Source: Pseudomonas cedrina subsp. cedrina (GTDB lineage Bacteria; Pseudomonadota; Gammaproteobacteria; Pseudomonadales; Pseudomonadaceae). From it: a stretch of 64,000 nucleotides of DNA. The position numbers and the translations under genes were made by a program. Of the stretch, positions 35,125-43,878 are shown piece after piece. The stretch's first letter is position 1. Every line of letters starts with the position of its first letter. The notes below the pieces were generated by a model. It was given only the letters and a program-made list of their open reading frames with translations. It was not told the origin of the DNA and ran no database searches. The stretch is taken from NCBI RefSeq assembly GCF_001983175.1, contig NZ_MNPW01000012.1, positions 62,001 through 126,000 of the forward strand, in the 5' to 3' direction.

Positions 35125-35286
35125 ATGCACAGCAATGAAAACGCCCCCGTTAACGAAGCCGGGCATGATCCTGAGCGTGATGAAGACAATATCCCGTTGC
35201 CGCCGGACGACGAGGCACCTCTTGAAGAGGACATGTCCGATGTGGATGCTGCCGATTCGGTCGCGAGCGAGCATCCTGACAACTGA
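35125..35286 (+). CDS. Small highly acidic protein (53 aa)
   Basis: ATG at 35125 follows AAGGAGAG at ideal spacing. The 53-residue product is dominated by Asp and Glu (PPDDEAPLEEDMSDVDAAD) with no hydrophobic region. Probably disordered; role unknown. It stands between a REPIN and the CheB-like gene, and nothing recognisable follows in the 265 bases to 35551 apart from an imperfect palindrome near 35333-35352. Confidence 0.65.
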   Translation: MHSNENAPVNEAGHDPERDEDNIPLPPDDEAPLEEDMSDVDAADSVASEHPDN

Positions 35287-35551
35287 CGGTCCTTTGTAAA
35301 TCCGAAGCGCCCGCCGGCCTCATTCCGGCCGCTGCCCCACAGCGGCCGGGACGATGGATAAGCGCCGGTCGAACGGGCGTTCTCCACGTCCAGTGAATTT
35401 TTCCGAACCTTCCCGGCCGCACACCTATCAGAACTAACAAGACGGTCGCCCAATGGCACCGCGCGAGGTACGTGGCTTATCGAAATGTTCAGCGTGAGGC
35501 CGCAGTTTCAACCTGTGCACCGGCGGCACAGTCACAGCAAGGACATATCTG

Positions 35552-36589
35552 ATGCATCAAGATAACCCGGTTGACCAAATCATCGTGATCGGCGCTTCCA
35601 GCGGCGGTTTAATGGCATTGCGCACATTGCTGGCCCAGCTGCCGAGCGATCTGCAGGCCGCGGTGTTCATCACCATGCATATCGGCGATCAACCCAGCCT
35701 GCTGCCGAGCCTGCTGGCTAAGGCGAGCTCATTGGACATCGACTTTGCCTTGTCTGGAGAAACCCCAAAGAACGGCCGGGTCTATGTGGCGCCACCGGAC
35801 CAGCACCTGCTGATCAAGCGCGGCTCGCTGCAGTTGGTCCGCGGCGCCAAGGAAAATTACTCCCGCCCTGCGATTGACCCGATGTTTCGCTCCGCTGCGA
35901 TCAGCTACGCAGAGGGAGCCATTGGCGTGATCCTCACCGGCGAGCTTGACGACGGCGTGGTCGGCCTCCAGGCGATCAAGGCTTACGGGGGCAGGGTGTA
36001 TGTCCAGGACCCCGAGACAGCCGAAGCGCCCTCGATGCCGATGAACGCCCTGCGTCATGTGGAGGTGGACGCTTGCTTGCCGCTCGATGAGCTGGGCAGC
36101 GCCCTTGGCCGCCTGGTTCAGCAGCGCGCGCCCCAAGCGCACGCGCCCGGGGAGCCCAAGCGTATCGAGCCCTACGCGACTGAAAACGATCTGACTGAAG
36201 ACCTCAGTTCAGGCGGGGCCTATGCCCTGGACGCGATAGGCAAGGTCTCGGGCGTATCGTGCCCGGAATGCGGCGGCTCGTTATGGGAGCTGGGCGCCGC
36301 ACCGCCGCGCTTTCGTTGCCATACCGGCCACAGCTATACCTCGGCTGCGTTGTTTCATGGCCAGAACGGCGTGATCGAGGAAGCGCTGTGGGTGGCCATT
36401 CGCGCCATGCACGAAAAGCAGTTACTGCTCGGTCGGCAGATTCAAAGCAGCAAGGCTGTCGGGCGAACGGGCGCGGTAAAAGAGTACGAACTGGCGAGCG
36501 AAGGCCTTGAGGGCCACAAGGACACCCTGCGCGCGCTGGTAACAACGCTGCGCCCCGTGTCGTCCAGCCGCGCGGAAACGCCGAAATGA
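35552..36589 (+). CDS. CheB-like methylesterase domain protein with zinc-ribbon-like tail
   Basis: 345 residues. CheB catalytic domain at about 8-195: IGASSGGLMALRTLL (Ser), FITMHIGDQ (His) and LTGELDDG (Asp). No receiver domain, so it is the stand-alone type. The C-terminal part (about 225-345) holds CPECGG and CHTGHSY, a possible zinc site, followed by helices. The D-containing LTGELDDG replaces the usual LTGMGxDG. Stop overlaps the next gene by 4 bases. Signal transduction outside classical chemotaxis is likely. Confidence 0.83.
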   Translation: MHQDNPVDQIIVIGASSGGLMALRTLLAQLPSDLQAAVFITMHIGDQPSLLPSLLAKASSLDIDFALSGETPKNGRVYVAPPDQHLLIKRGSLQLVRGAKENYSRPAIDPMFRSAAISYAEGAIGVILTGELDDGVVGLQAIKAYGGRVYVQDPETAEAPSMPMNALRHVEVDACLPLDELGSALGRLVQQRAPQAHAPGEPKRIEPYATENDLTEDLSSGGAYALDAIGKVSGVSCPECGGSLWELGAAPPRFRCHTGHSYTSAALFHGQNGVIEEALWVAIRAMHEKQLLLGRQIQSSKAVGRTGAVKEYELASEGLEGHKDTLRALVTTLRPVSSSRAETPK

Positions 36590-36834
36590 ACATCGACACT
36601 GATACTCGGGAACAAGTCGCGGCGATCTTTGCCCAGCTCTTGGCGCTGCGGGAAAGCGTGACCGCGCTTGAGCGCGCGCAGGAAGAACGAGCAGGCTCAC
36701 TGCGGGGTCATCAAACGGTGGACGTAGACGGCGCGTTCCGCTTGGTCTTCCAGAAGCTTCAAGACGAGATAACCCGCATGGAAGAGACGCTGGCTACCCT
36801 GGCTGAAGCCACCGGTGACGGGCCCAAGTTCTAG
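36586..36834 (+). CDS. Hypothetical coiled-coil protein (82 aa)
   Basis: 82 residues from ATG at 36586, overlapping the CheB-like stop by 4 bases (ATGA), so translationally coupled. The sequence LLALRESVTALERAQEERAG and LQDEITRMEETLATLAEAT form heptad-like helices. No enzymatic motif. A partner of the CheB-like protein is the simplest idea. Confidence 0.7.
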   Translation: MNIDTDTREQVAAIFAQLLALRESVTALERAQEERAGSLRGHQTVDVDGAFRLVFQKLQDEITRMEETLATLAEATGDGPKF

Positions 36835-36859
36835 CCACCCTGGCAGAGTGTCCCGCCGT

Positions 36860-37561
36860 TCAACGTTGGTAAGCCAGCAGCCGGCGCTCAGCCAATCTGA
36901 ATACGCCTACCAGCGCGCACGCCAGCACCATGTAGAGCAGGGCGGCGATGCCGTAGGCCTGGAACGTTTTGAACGTGGCCGCGTTGACATCCGCCGCGAT
37001 TTTCAGGATGTCGGGCACGGTCGCGGTAAAGGCGATGGCGGTGGCGTGCAGGACGAAGATCACTTCGTTGCTGTAGGCCGGGAGTGCACGGCGCAGCATG
37101 CTGGGTATCAGCACCAGGATGAATACCTGGCTGCGGGTCATGCCCAGCGCCAGCGCGGCCTCGATTTCGCCGCGTGGGGTAGTGCGCAGCACGCCGGCTA
37201 GAATCTCGATGGTATAGGCGCAGGTGTTCAGGGCCAGTGCCAGGATCACGCAGTGCATGCCGTCCCGGAAGAACCACCACAGGCTCGGCGATTCTCGGAT
37301 CAAACTCAGGCTCGCCAGGCCGCTGTAGATGATCAGCAGTTGCACGAACAGCGGCGTGCCGCGAAACACCAGGGTGTAAAGCTGCACCGGCAGTGCCAGC
37401 CAGCGATTGCCGTAGGTGCGCACCAGCGCCAGCGGTATGGCCGCGCACAAACCGAGCACGGCAGACGTCACCAATAGCCATAAGGTGACAGCCAGGCCGC
37501 TCCAGCGGTAACCGTCTGACCAGAGGAAGTTCGGCCCGAACTCTTTGAGTATCTCGATCAT
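36860..37561 (-). CDS. Polar amino-acid ABC transporter permease (HisM-like)
   Basis: 233 residues, five membrane helices with the EAA-loop sequence GEIEAALALGMTRSQVFILVLIP. It pairs with the HisQ-like gene upstream (overlap 4 bases) and the periplasmic binding protein. The gene order is SIS, PfkB, binding protein, two permeases, all leftward, so the imported solute is probably a fructosylated amino acid (fructoselysine type). No ATPase gene follows; the neighbour is convergent. Confidence 0.88.
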   Translation of the reverse strand: MIEILKEFGPNFLWSDGYRWSGLAVTLWLLVTSAVLGLCAAIPLALVRTYGNRWLALPVQLYTLVFRGTPLFVQLLIIYSGLASLSLIRESPSLWWFFRDGMHCVILALALNTCAYTIEILAGVLRTTPRGEIEAALALGMTRSQVFILVLIPSMLRRALPAYSNEVIFVLHATAIAFTATVPDILKIAADVNAATFKTFQAYGIAALLYMVLACALVGVFRLAERRLLAYQR

Positions 37562-38247
37562 GACATTCTCCGCTGCGGTTCAGGGCTGTAGCGCCTTTCC
37601 AGCTGTTTGAGCAGCAGGCTTGAAAGGATCGCGAAGGCGAGGAATATCGCGGCGATCACCAGGTAGAAAAACATCTGCCTTGAGGTCGCATTGCCGGCCT
37701 GCTTGGCGACCTGGACCATGTCGTTGAGGCCCAGCAGCGAGATCAGGCCCGCGCTTTTCAACAGCACTTGCCAGATATTGCCAATGCCGGGCAATGCGAA
37801 CCGCATCATCTGTGGCAGACGAATGCGCCGCAGCACTTGCCAATGGCTCATGCCATAGGCGCGCGCCGCTTCCAGCTGGCCGAACGGGATGGCCTGGAAG
37901 GCGCCGCGAAAGGTTTCGGTGCAATAGGCACCGTAGATGAAGCCCAGGGTACCAATCGCCGTGCCGTAAGGGTTCAACTGCAACGATTCACGGCCAAACG
38001 CTTCGGCGACTTGGTTGAGTCCGATCTGCGCGCTGTAATAGATCAGCAGCATCAGCACCAGGTCCGGCACACTGCGCACCAGCGTGGTGTACACCGTCGC
38101 GGCCAGCCGCAGCGGCGCCAGTGGCGAGAGTTTCGCCAGGGCGCCGAGCAGGCCCAGCAGCAAGGCCACGCAAGCGGCCCACGTGGCAACCTGCACGGTC
38201 AGCCACGCGCCCTGGAGAATCAGATAGCCATACCCTTCGAGAAACAT
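37558..38247 (-). CDS. Polar amino-acid ABC transporter permease (HisQ-like)
   Basis: 229 residues with five membrane helices and the EAA loop GQLEAARAYGMSHWQVLRRIRLP. HisQ-type sequence (TVQVATWAACVALLLGLLGALA, VYTTLVRSVPDLVLMLLIYY). Overlaps the HisM-like stop/start by 4 bases. Begins 23 bases after the binding-protein gene. No ATPase lies in the operon. Confidence 0.88.
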   Translation of the reverse strand: MFLEGYGYLILQGAWLTVQVATWAACVALLLGLLGALAKLSPLAPLRLAATVYTTLVRSVPDLVLMLLIYYSAQIGLNQVAEAFGRESLQLNPYGTAIGTLGFIYGAYCTETFRGAFQAIPFGQLEAARAYGMSHWQVLRRIRLPQMMRFALPGIGNIWQVLLKSAGLISLLGLNDMVQVAKQAGNATSRQMFFYLVIAAIFLAFAILSSLLLKQLERRYSPEPQRRMS

Positions 38248-38270
38248 GCTTTCAGGCTCCGCACGGGTGT

Positions 38271-39041
38271 TTATTTGGGCGAGATGTCAAAGTCGAAGTA
38301 TTTTCTGGCGATGCGATCGTAGGTGCCGTTCTGGTGGATCCGTTCCAGCGCCTGGTTGATCTCGCCGGCCAGGGCTGTGTCGCTTTTACGCAAACCGATG
38401 CCGGTGCCCGGGCCGAAGATCTCCGGTGACTTGACCACCTCGCCGGCATAGCCGAAGCCTTTGCCCATGGGTTTCTTCAGCAGGCCTTCAGAGACGGCAA
38501 TCGCATCATCGAACGCGGCATCCAACCGACCGTTGATCAAGTCCGAATAGGTCAAGTCGCTGCTTTGATACGGCACCACTTCCACGCCTTTGAGGCCCCA
38601 CATCCGCTTGGCATAAACCTCGAACACGCTGCCCTGCTGTACACCGATGCGCTTGCCCCGCAAGGATTCGGCCGTCGGCTGCAACGGGCTGCCTTCAGGG
38701 GCGACCAAGCGTGCCGGGGTGTCATACAGGGTATTGGAGAAGGCGATTTCGGCTTTGCGTGCTTCAGTGATCGACAGGGCGGAGAGGATCGCGTCGAACT
38801 TCTTGCCCTTAAGGGCCGAGACCATGCCGTCGAAGGCGTTTTCCACCCAGACGCAACGGCGTTGCAACTCGCTGCACAGGCTTTCGCCCAACTCGATGTC
38901 GAAGCCGGTCAGTGATCCGTCCGGCTGCTTGGATTCGAACGGTGGGTAGGTGGGGTCGACCCCGAAACGCAAGGGTTCGCCGGCGCCCCAGGTTATCAGC
39001 GGACTGGCCGCGAGCATCAAACCGATCAGACATCTTTTCAT
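38271..39041 (-). CDS. Amino-acid-type periplasmic binding protein (LAO/HisJ-like)
   Basis: 256 residues from ATG at 39041, with GGATA about 10 bases upstream; a GTG at 39056 would add five residues. Signal peptide KRCLIGLMLAASPLITWGAG, cleavage near residue 20. The ligand-pocket pattern FGVDPTYPPFESKQPDGSLTGFDIELG is typical of lysine/arginine/ornithine/histidine binders, fitting capture of fructoselysine-like compounds. Family-level assignment is firm; ligand is inferred from the neighbours. Confidence 0.86.
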   Translation of the reverse strand: MKRCLIGLMLAASPLITWGAGEPLRFGVDPTYPPFESKQPDGSLTGFDIELGESLCSELQRRCVWVENAFDGMVSALKGKKFDAILSALSITEARKAEIAFSNTLYDTPARLVAPEGSPLQPTAESLRGKRIGVQQGSVFEVYAKRMWGLKGVEVVPYQSSDLTYSDLINGRLDAAFDDAIAVSEGLLKKPMGKGFGYAGEVVKSPEIFGPGTGIGLRKSDTALAGEINQALERIHQNGTYDRIARKYFDFDISPK

Positions 39042-39102
39042 CGACAGGGTATCCACGACAGATGGGTGGAACCGCCTCGGGCATTGGCCCGGGCAGCAGG
39101 CT

Positions 39103-39957
39103 TCAGCCTTGAAGGTTCAAGGCGTGTTTGAGCTGTTGGACGCGCTCGCTGTCGACGGCCTGGCCATGGCCAAAGCCGCCGGCCCAGCCGCACACGTGGC
39201 CGGCATGTTCGACGCCGCGGGAAAGGCATTCGGCAAGCGGGTGTCCGGCTTGCCAGGCGAGCAGGAACGCCGCGATAAAACCGTCGCCGGCGCCCATGCT
39301 GTCCACGAAGGCGCACGGCTGCGCGGGCTGCTCATGCACGCCTTGGGCGTCGACCGCGAGAGCGCCCAGGGCGCCACGGGTGATGACCACCGCCGCCGGC
39401 CCCCTGGCGCGCATCGCCTGCGCCAGGTCATGAGCCTCGCTTGACGACAGGTCGGGTGCCGAGAAAAAGGCAATGTCGACCTGCTGGATGAGCGCCTGCC
39501 AGTCGAACTCGACCCAGTTGTCCGAGAAGTCGAATGACAGGCGGCCACTGGCCTGGCGAATCTGCGCCAGTTGGTGCTCAAGGCCGCTATAGAGGCTGCT
39601 GTGCGCCAGCGCGAAGGTCGCGATATAGGCCAGGTCGTCAGCCTCCAGATGCAATTGGCGACACACACCCGGATCACTGCCAAGAAACACCCGTTCGCCG
39701 TTGATGCTGTCGACGCACGCCCAGCCGTTGGCGCCGTCCAGCCTGCTGCAGCGGGCCACATCGACGGCTTCCTGTTGCAGGCAATCGAGCAAATACTGGC
39801 CGTACCGATCACTGCCAACGCAGCCAAGGTAGGCGCTGCGAGCCCCCAGCCGAGCGGCGAACACCGCGACGTTGAGTGCGTTGCCACCTGGGTATTCAAG
39901 GTGTTGGTCCAGGTACACGTCCAGGGTGTTGTCGCCGACCGCGATCAGGCTGGCCAT
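39103..39957 (-). CDS. PfkB family sugar kinase, fructoselysine 6-kinase-like
   Basis: 284 residues. GDNTLDVYLDQ and PGGNALNVAVFAARLG near the N-terminus and DSMGAGDGFIAAFL at about 230-245 (anion hole and catalytic Asp) define the PfkB family. Position directly after a SIS-domain deglycase-like gene (1 base apart) mirrors frlD-frlB, so it likely phosphorylates a fructosyl amino acid at C6. It is short and compact, as FrlD is. Confidence 0.82.
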   Translation of the reverse strand: MASLIAVGDNTLDVYLDQHLEYPGGNALNVAVFAARLGARSAYLGCVGSDRYGQYLLDCLQQEAVDVARCSRLDGANGWACVDSINGERVFLGSDPGVCRQLHLEADDLAYIATFALAHSSLYSGLEHQLAQIRQASGRLSFDFSDNWVEFDWQALIQQVDIAFFSAPDLSSSEAHDLAQAMRARGPAAVVITRGALGALAVDAQGVHEQPAQPCAFVDSMGAGDGFIAAFLLAWQAGHPLAECLSRGVEHAGHVCGWAGGFGHGQAVDSERVQQLKHALNLQG

Positions 39958-39958
39958 C

Positions 39959-40972
39959 TCAATACTCCGTTTTCCACATGTAGCGACGCGTTGTCAGTGG
40001 CTGCTGGTGCCAGACCGCGAGATGCGCGGCGATGCGTTCCACGGCGATGCCGACGATGTAGGGCGCGACGATAGCGCGGATCTCGGCGTCGATGCCCGCC
40101 ATCGGGAAGTCCTTGGCGTCATAGACCATGACCCGTTCGGTGTAGCGCTGGCAGAATTGCACGACCCGCTCCATCTGCGCGCGACTGGGGTCTTCACCGA
40201 CCAGCAGGAGCAGCGGGGTGGTCGCATCGATGGCTTCGAACGGGCCGTGAAAAAACTCCGCGGCTTCCACCGGCAGGCAGTGCAACCATTGGCTTTCCAT
40301 GACCACGCAGACGCCGAACACATAGGCGGTGGTGAACATGGGGCCCGAGGCCAGGAAATACATGACGCGATCATCTTTGTAGAGGCGCGCCTCTTCGGTG
40401 GCCCGCGGGTCGTTATTGATCGCGGCATCGGCGAGGGCTTGTGGCAATGCCTTGAGTGAGCGGGTGAGCTTGGCCAGCAGCGGCCAGCCTTCGCGTTTGG
40501 CCAGGATCCCGCCGATCAAGGCCTGCAGCGTCATGAAGCAACCGAAATAGGCTTCGTCGGTACGTCCCAGCAGGAAGCAATGCTGGACGGCCTGGGCCAG
40601 GGGCAATTCGGCGGTCTGGGTCACGCCTACGGTGAGACAAGGTTTGTCCTGCAGAAAGCGTGCGGCGGCGATGGTTTCCTGGGTCGTTCCGGATTTGGAC
40701 GCCAGGACCACCAGGGTGCGCTCGTCCAGGCGCGGCGGATCGATGTCCATGAAGTCGGCCGGGAAATAACGGCGCACTTCCAGGGTGTGGCTGTAGCGTT
40801 CAAGCCAGTACTGCAGGCCGAGCATGATGCGGTTGGGAGCGCCGCAACTGACGAAATAGATGCGGTCGATCCGCGTTGCCAGCTCCTGGCCATACGCTTG
40901 GGCGTCGTCGACGATATGCACGGATTGCTGCAAGGAAGCGATAAATGCATCCCGGTTGAACTGGGTCGCCAT
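39959..40972 (-). CDS. SIS-domain protein, fructoselysine-6-phosphate deglycase-like
   Basis: 337 residues from ATG at 40972, with AGGAG 6 bases upstream; ATG at 41002 is less supported. SIS signature ASKSGTTQET near residue 90 and two SIS folds. FrlB-type proteins split fructoselysine 6-phosphate into glucose 6-phosphate and lysine. First gene of the leftward operon, facing the GntR regulator. Confidence in the SIS family is high; the exact substrate is inferred from the adjacent kinase. Confidence 0.82.
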   Translation of the reverse strand: MATQFNRDAFIASLQQSVHIVDDAQAYGQELATRIDRIYFVSCGAPNRIMLGLQYWLERYSHTLEVRRYFPADFMDIDPPRLDERTLVVLASKSGTTQETIAAARFLQDKPCLTVGVTQTAELPLAQAVQHCFLLGRTDEAYFGCFMTLQALIGGILAKREGWPLLAKLTRSLKALPQALADAAINNDPRATEEARLYKDDRVMYFLASGPMFTTAYVFGVCVVMESQWLHCLPVEAAEFFHGPFEAIDATTPLLLLVGEDPSRAQMERVVQFCQRYTERVMVYDAKDFPMAGIDAEIRAIVAPYIVGIAVERIAAHLAVWHQQPLTTRRYMWKTEY

Positions 40973-41011
40973 GTGAGCTCCTGGGGGCTTGTTGCGGTTC
41001 ATGATCTCTAT

Positions 41012-41070
41012 TTAGACCAAAAGCTATACCATGAAAAATACCATTACAAGGCTTATTCCCCGTGGTCTAA
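41012..41070. promoter_or_regulatory. Candidate GntR operator sites of the frl operon
   Basis: TTAGACCA (41012-41019) and TGGTCTAA (41063-41070) are perfect inverses, 43 bases apart. Between them CTATACCATG (41024-41033) and AAATACCATT (41036-41045) repeat an ACCAT half-site. TGGTCTA-type sites fit HutC/NagR/FrlR GntR regulators. The cluster lies in the 234-base divergent promoter region. Confidence 0.55.
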
Positions 41071-41206
41071 TCGGCGTATCGCATCGTTTTCGCAATGTTT
41101 CTTGAGGCGATTTTGTCGCTGGTGTTACCCCTGCCGCGTTTACGGGCGATTGATGGGGTTTGCGATAACCCTGGCAGTGCCGAAAAAATAATCCAGGATG
41201 TAGACC

Positions 41207-42001
41207 ATGAAAGTAACCCCTCCAAAATCTTCCGACGTTGCCCTGCTGGCGCCCGAACGCAAGCAGGTGGCCTGGCAGGCCGTGCAGGCTTTGCTGGAAA
41301 TGCTGGAGCGCCCGGAGTTCGGGCCGACCGAGCGGATCCCGGCGGAGCGGGACCTCGCCGAGCACCTGGGGATCAGCCGGATGACGCTGCGCAAGGCCCT
41401 GCAAACGCTGGTCGATCGCGGCATCCTGGAGCGTCGGGGCAACCGTGGCACCTTTGTCACGGCCCCAGGTGTCGAGCGACCGCTCAATACCGTGGCGCGC
41501 AAAGGCATTGCCGAAGTGGTCGAACAGGCGGGTGCGCGGCCGGGAAGTAAATTGCTCTACTTCGAGCAGACCCAGGCCAGCGCGCGCGTCGCCAGGTTGC
41601 TGAAGATCCAGGAAGGTGATGCGTTGCTGACTATCCGGCGCCTGCGCACCGTGGATCAAAAACCGTTCTGCATCGAGACCAGCTACATTCCCGCCGCCCG
41701 CGCACCCGACCTGGTGGCGGCGGACCTGATCGAAGGGGCCTCGCTGTATGCGTTGTTGCTGGCGCGCTACCAGATCGAAATAGACAGCGACGAGGGCACG
41801 CTGGGCGTCGCCACGATGAACGACCAGGAAGCGCGCCTGCTTGACGTCGAGCCCGGAACGGCAGCGCTGGTCTATCGCGGCGTGATCTTTGATCGCCAGG
41901 GCCAGCCGGTCGAATACCTCGTCTCGGTCAACCACCCTCAGCGCGTGATTTTCAAATTGGCGGACAGTCGGGTCAGTAGCTTCAATAACGACGGTCCGTA
42001 A
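41207..42001 (+). CDS. GntR family regulator with UTRA domain, frl operon
   Basis: 264 residues. N-terminal winged HTH (about 20-88) with RIPAERDLAEHLGISRMTLRK and RGTFVTAPG; UTRA effector domain (about 105-250) with LLTIRRLRTVDQKPFCIETSYIP and PVEYLVSVN. HutC subfamily. Divergent from the fructoselysine-type operon, so probably its repressor with a phosphorylated sugar amine as effector. No gene lies immediately downstream. Confidence 0.88.
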   Translation: MKVTPPKSSDVALLAPERKQVAWQAVQALLEMLERPEFGPTERIPAERDLAEHLGISRMTLRKALQTLVDRGILERRGNRGTFVTAPGVERPLNTVARKGIAEVVEQAGARPGSKLLYFEQTQASARVARLLKIQEGDALLTIRRLRTVDQKPFCIETSYIPAARAPDLVAADLIEGASLYALLLARYQIEIDSDEGTLGVATMNDQEARLLDVEPGTAALVYRGVIFDRQGQPVEYLVSVNHPQRVIFKLADSRVSSFNNDGP

Positions 42002-42050
42002 GCTCCGCTACCCCGCTACCCCGCAACCCACCAACCCTGGCCCCTTCACC

Positions 42051-42302
42051 CTAATACTGAGGCACAGACCAGACCGAAAGCTCCTTGAGCTTTATTTCCG
42101 TGGAAATATCGAACTCGGTTTGAAGCAACTGCGCCGCATCGTCCGTGATGCTGGCCGAGCACTGCAGGCCCAGCACAAAACCGTTCGCTCTCGCGCCGGC
42201 CTTGACCGCCATGATCATCGACCCGGACTTTTGAATCTCCGCCATGATTTTGTCCGCCTGGCGACTAATCGAAACGGGAAGCTGTTTTTTGAAATCGACC
42301 AT
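42051..42302 (-). CDS. Hypothetical protein (83 aa)
   Basis: 83 residues from ATG at 42302, with GGAG six bases upstream. The N-terminal MVDFKKQLPVSISRQADKIMAEIQKSGSMIM is basic; the second half is more mixed (GLQCSASITDDAAQLLQTE). No family recognised. Opposite in orientation to the GntR gene. A transcription or membrane partner cannot be guessed. Confidence 0.6.
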   Translation of the reverse strand: MVDFKKQLPVSISRQADKIMAEIQKSGSMIMAVKAGARANGFVLGLQCSASITDDAAQLLQTEFDISTEIKLKELSVWSVPQY

Positions 42303-42446
42303 TTTTTACTCCAAACACACACAGGGCATTACTGGCTTAACGCCATTATCCGGAGCTGCATGCTCTCTGATCTAGGAGATTCATGGAAGGTGGCTGCGTT
42401 CAAAAAATAAGGATCCCATCCCGCTCAACGTTGCAAGAGTGCATCA

Positions 42447-42581
42447 TTACTCGACGGTACAGATCCAGAGATGGTTGTGTCGATAGGGCGCACGGGTGAA
42501 ATGGACATCTGAAACCAGTTTCATGCCCCGCTCTTGCAGTGCTTCGGTCAGTTGTACGAGTGTCTCTGCCTGGATAGTCAT
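42447..42581 (-). CDS. Small ORF (44 aa)
   Basis: ATG at 42581 follows GAGGTGA at good spacing. The 44-residue product starts MTIQAETLVQ and ends NHLWICTVE; helical N-terminal half, then a mixed segment with a Cys. No family recognised. Codon use looks ordinary and the ribosome site is strong, so translation is likely. Confidence 0.5.
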   Translation of the reverse strand: MTIQAETLVQLTEALQERGMKLVSDVHFTRAPYRHNHLWICTVE

Positions 42582-42724
42582 TGCTGTCACCTCGTCAGAT
42601 TTACCGCGTTCATAATTCTTGACCGGGCGGGCAACTGGCTAATTCAAAATTTCTACGGGGACGATTGATGCACGGTGCTTTCGACTCCGACATTGGATTT
42701 AGAGTGTGGGGGCTGTTTCAACGC

Positions 42725-43102
42725 TCAATGCCCCGGCAGCGGGTAGTGCTTGATGCGGCAAGGGTAGTCCTTGCCGTCGCCCTTACAGGTGCCATCCAGG
42801 TACCGGTAATCAACGCGCACCACTTGCCCTTTTTTTGGCCAGGTCCGGCGTGGAAGCACAGCCTGGTAGTCCGCAGTTTCCGGCATAAACAGGATAGTCG
42901 CGCCTTGTTCCGGGCAGATCACAGTGGCCGTCTTTGCGCTTACTTTCAGGATCTCGGCCTGCAACTGTGGAAATGGTTTTGTCACGGTATCGGTAATACG
43001 CAACTCCGTCCTGCAGATTTGCCACGATGACGCCAGGACGGGTTGGCAGAACATTGAAAGCATTACCGTAAACAGCAGGTAGCAGGGTGCCTGAGTTTTC
43101 AT
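42725..43102 (-). CDS. Periplasmic hypothetical protein
   Basis: 125 residues with an N-terminal signal sequence (LLFTVMLSMFCQPVLASS, cleavage near residue 25). The mature part holds four Cys (one at about 30, then ICPEQG and later GTCKGDGKDYPC), probably two disulfides. No family recognised; a small beta-rich periplasmic protein is likely. Single gene; AGAG lies about 12 bases from the ATG. Confidence 0.65.
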   Translation of the reverse strand: MKTQAPCYLLFTVMLSMFCQPVLASSWQICRTELRITDTVTKPFPQLQAEILKVSAKTATVICPEQGATILFMPETADYQAVLPRRTWPKKGQVVRVDYRYLDGTCKGDGKDYPCRIKHYPLPGH

Positions 43103-43174
43103 TATTGGCGTTGCTCTTCGATCAATGTGTTAGAGGGGAGGCAATGCCAAGTGGCGGGAGAGTGGCGGATACCA

Positions 43175-43867
43175 TCACCTGCATCTTCGGCTGCTTAACG
43201 CTGTTGACCAGATGTCTTGATCGCATCGCAGGCAATGTGCACCTTGTTCTTCCTGAAGATGCACAGTGAAACCGCAATTCACGCAGCAATAGAGCGCAGA
43301 AGTCGGTGCTGTCTTGAACTCTGGGCGGTGCTCCACCGGAAGGACGGATAACCCAGGCCGAAGGTCTTGCTCGTCATAGAAATAAAGGCTGATATCGCCG
43401 TCAGTCTCCACTAACCCCAACCTCACCTGGCCCAAGTGTTCAACGCCTTGTTGCCGCAATTCCATCAGCAGTTCGCTCGCTGAGATGTTCAGCTTTTCCA
43501 GCGACTTGAGCTCGTATTGGCCTTCGCTGATAACCGTCACAGGCAAACCATCAATCCACGCTTCAAATGTCTTGCTCTTCGTCATGATCAGCACGGTAGT
43601 GCGATAAAGGAGCAGCAGCGTTAGAAAAACCATGGCAACCGGCAACAGCGGAACGTCGTGGTAGAACGACACATCCCCGGCAGCGGAGCCCAGCGTCAGG
43701 ATAACGACGAGCTCAAAGAGTGATAGCTGCCTTATGCCACGCCTGCCGCTTGATTTTAAGAATAGAAAAACAGCAAAAAAGGCAAAGGTGGCTCGCAAGC
43801 CAACCTCTAACAAAAACGACAGAGGGAACTCATCTATCAACATCCGCTGTAGATCGAAGGGTGACAT
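43175..43867 (-). CDS. DUF421 membrane protein with C-terminal Cys-rich finger
   Basis: 230 residues from ATG at 43867; ATG at 43870 is the neighbouring alternative. Three N-terminal membrane helices (about 18-100) and the soluble DUF421 (YetF-like) part with KTFEAWIDGLPVTVISEGQYE. The extra C-terminus carries CVNCG and CLRCD, a rubredoxin-like or zinc-finger Cys4 pattern not needed for DUF421 itself. GAGG lies upstream. Sits directly downstream (12 bases) of a CheB-like gene in the same direction. Confidence 0.78.
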   Translation of the reverse strand: MSPFDLQRMLIDEFPLSFLLEVGLRATFAFFAVFLFLKSSGRRGIRQLSLFELVVILTLGSAAGDVSFYHDVPLLPVAMVFLTLLLLYRTTVLIMTKSKTFEAWIDGLPVTVISEGQYELKSLEKLNISASELLMELRQQGVEHLGQVRLGLVETDGDISLYFYDEQDLRPGLSVLPVEHRPEFKTAPTSALYCCVNCGFTVHLQEEQGAHCLRCDQDIWSTALSSRRCR

Positions 43868-43878
43868 CATTGCCTCTG

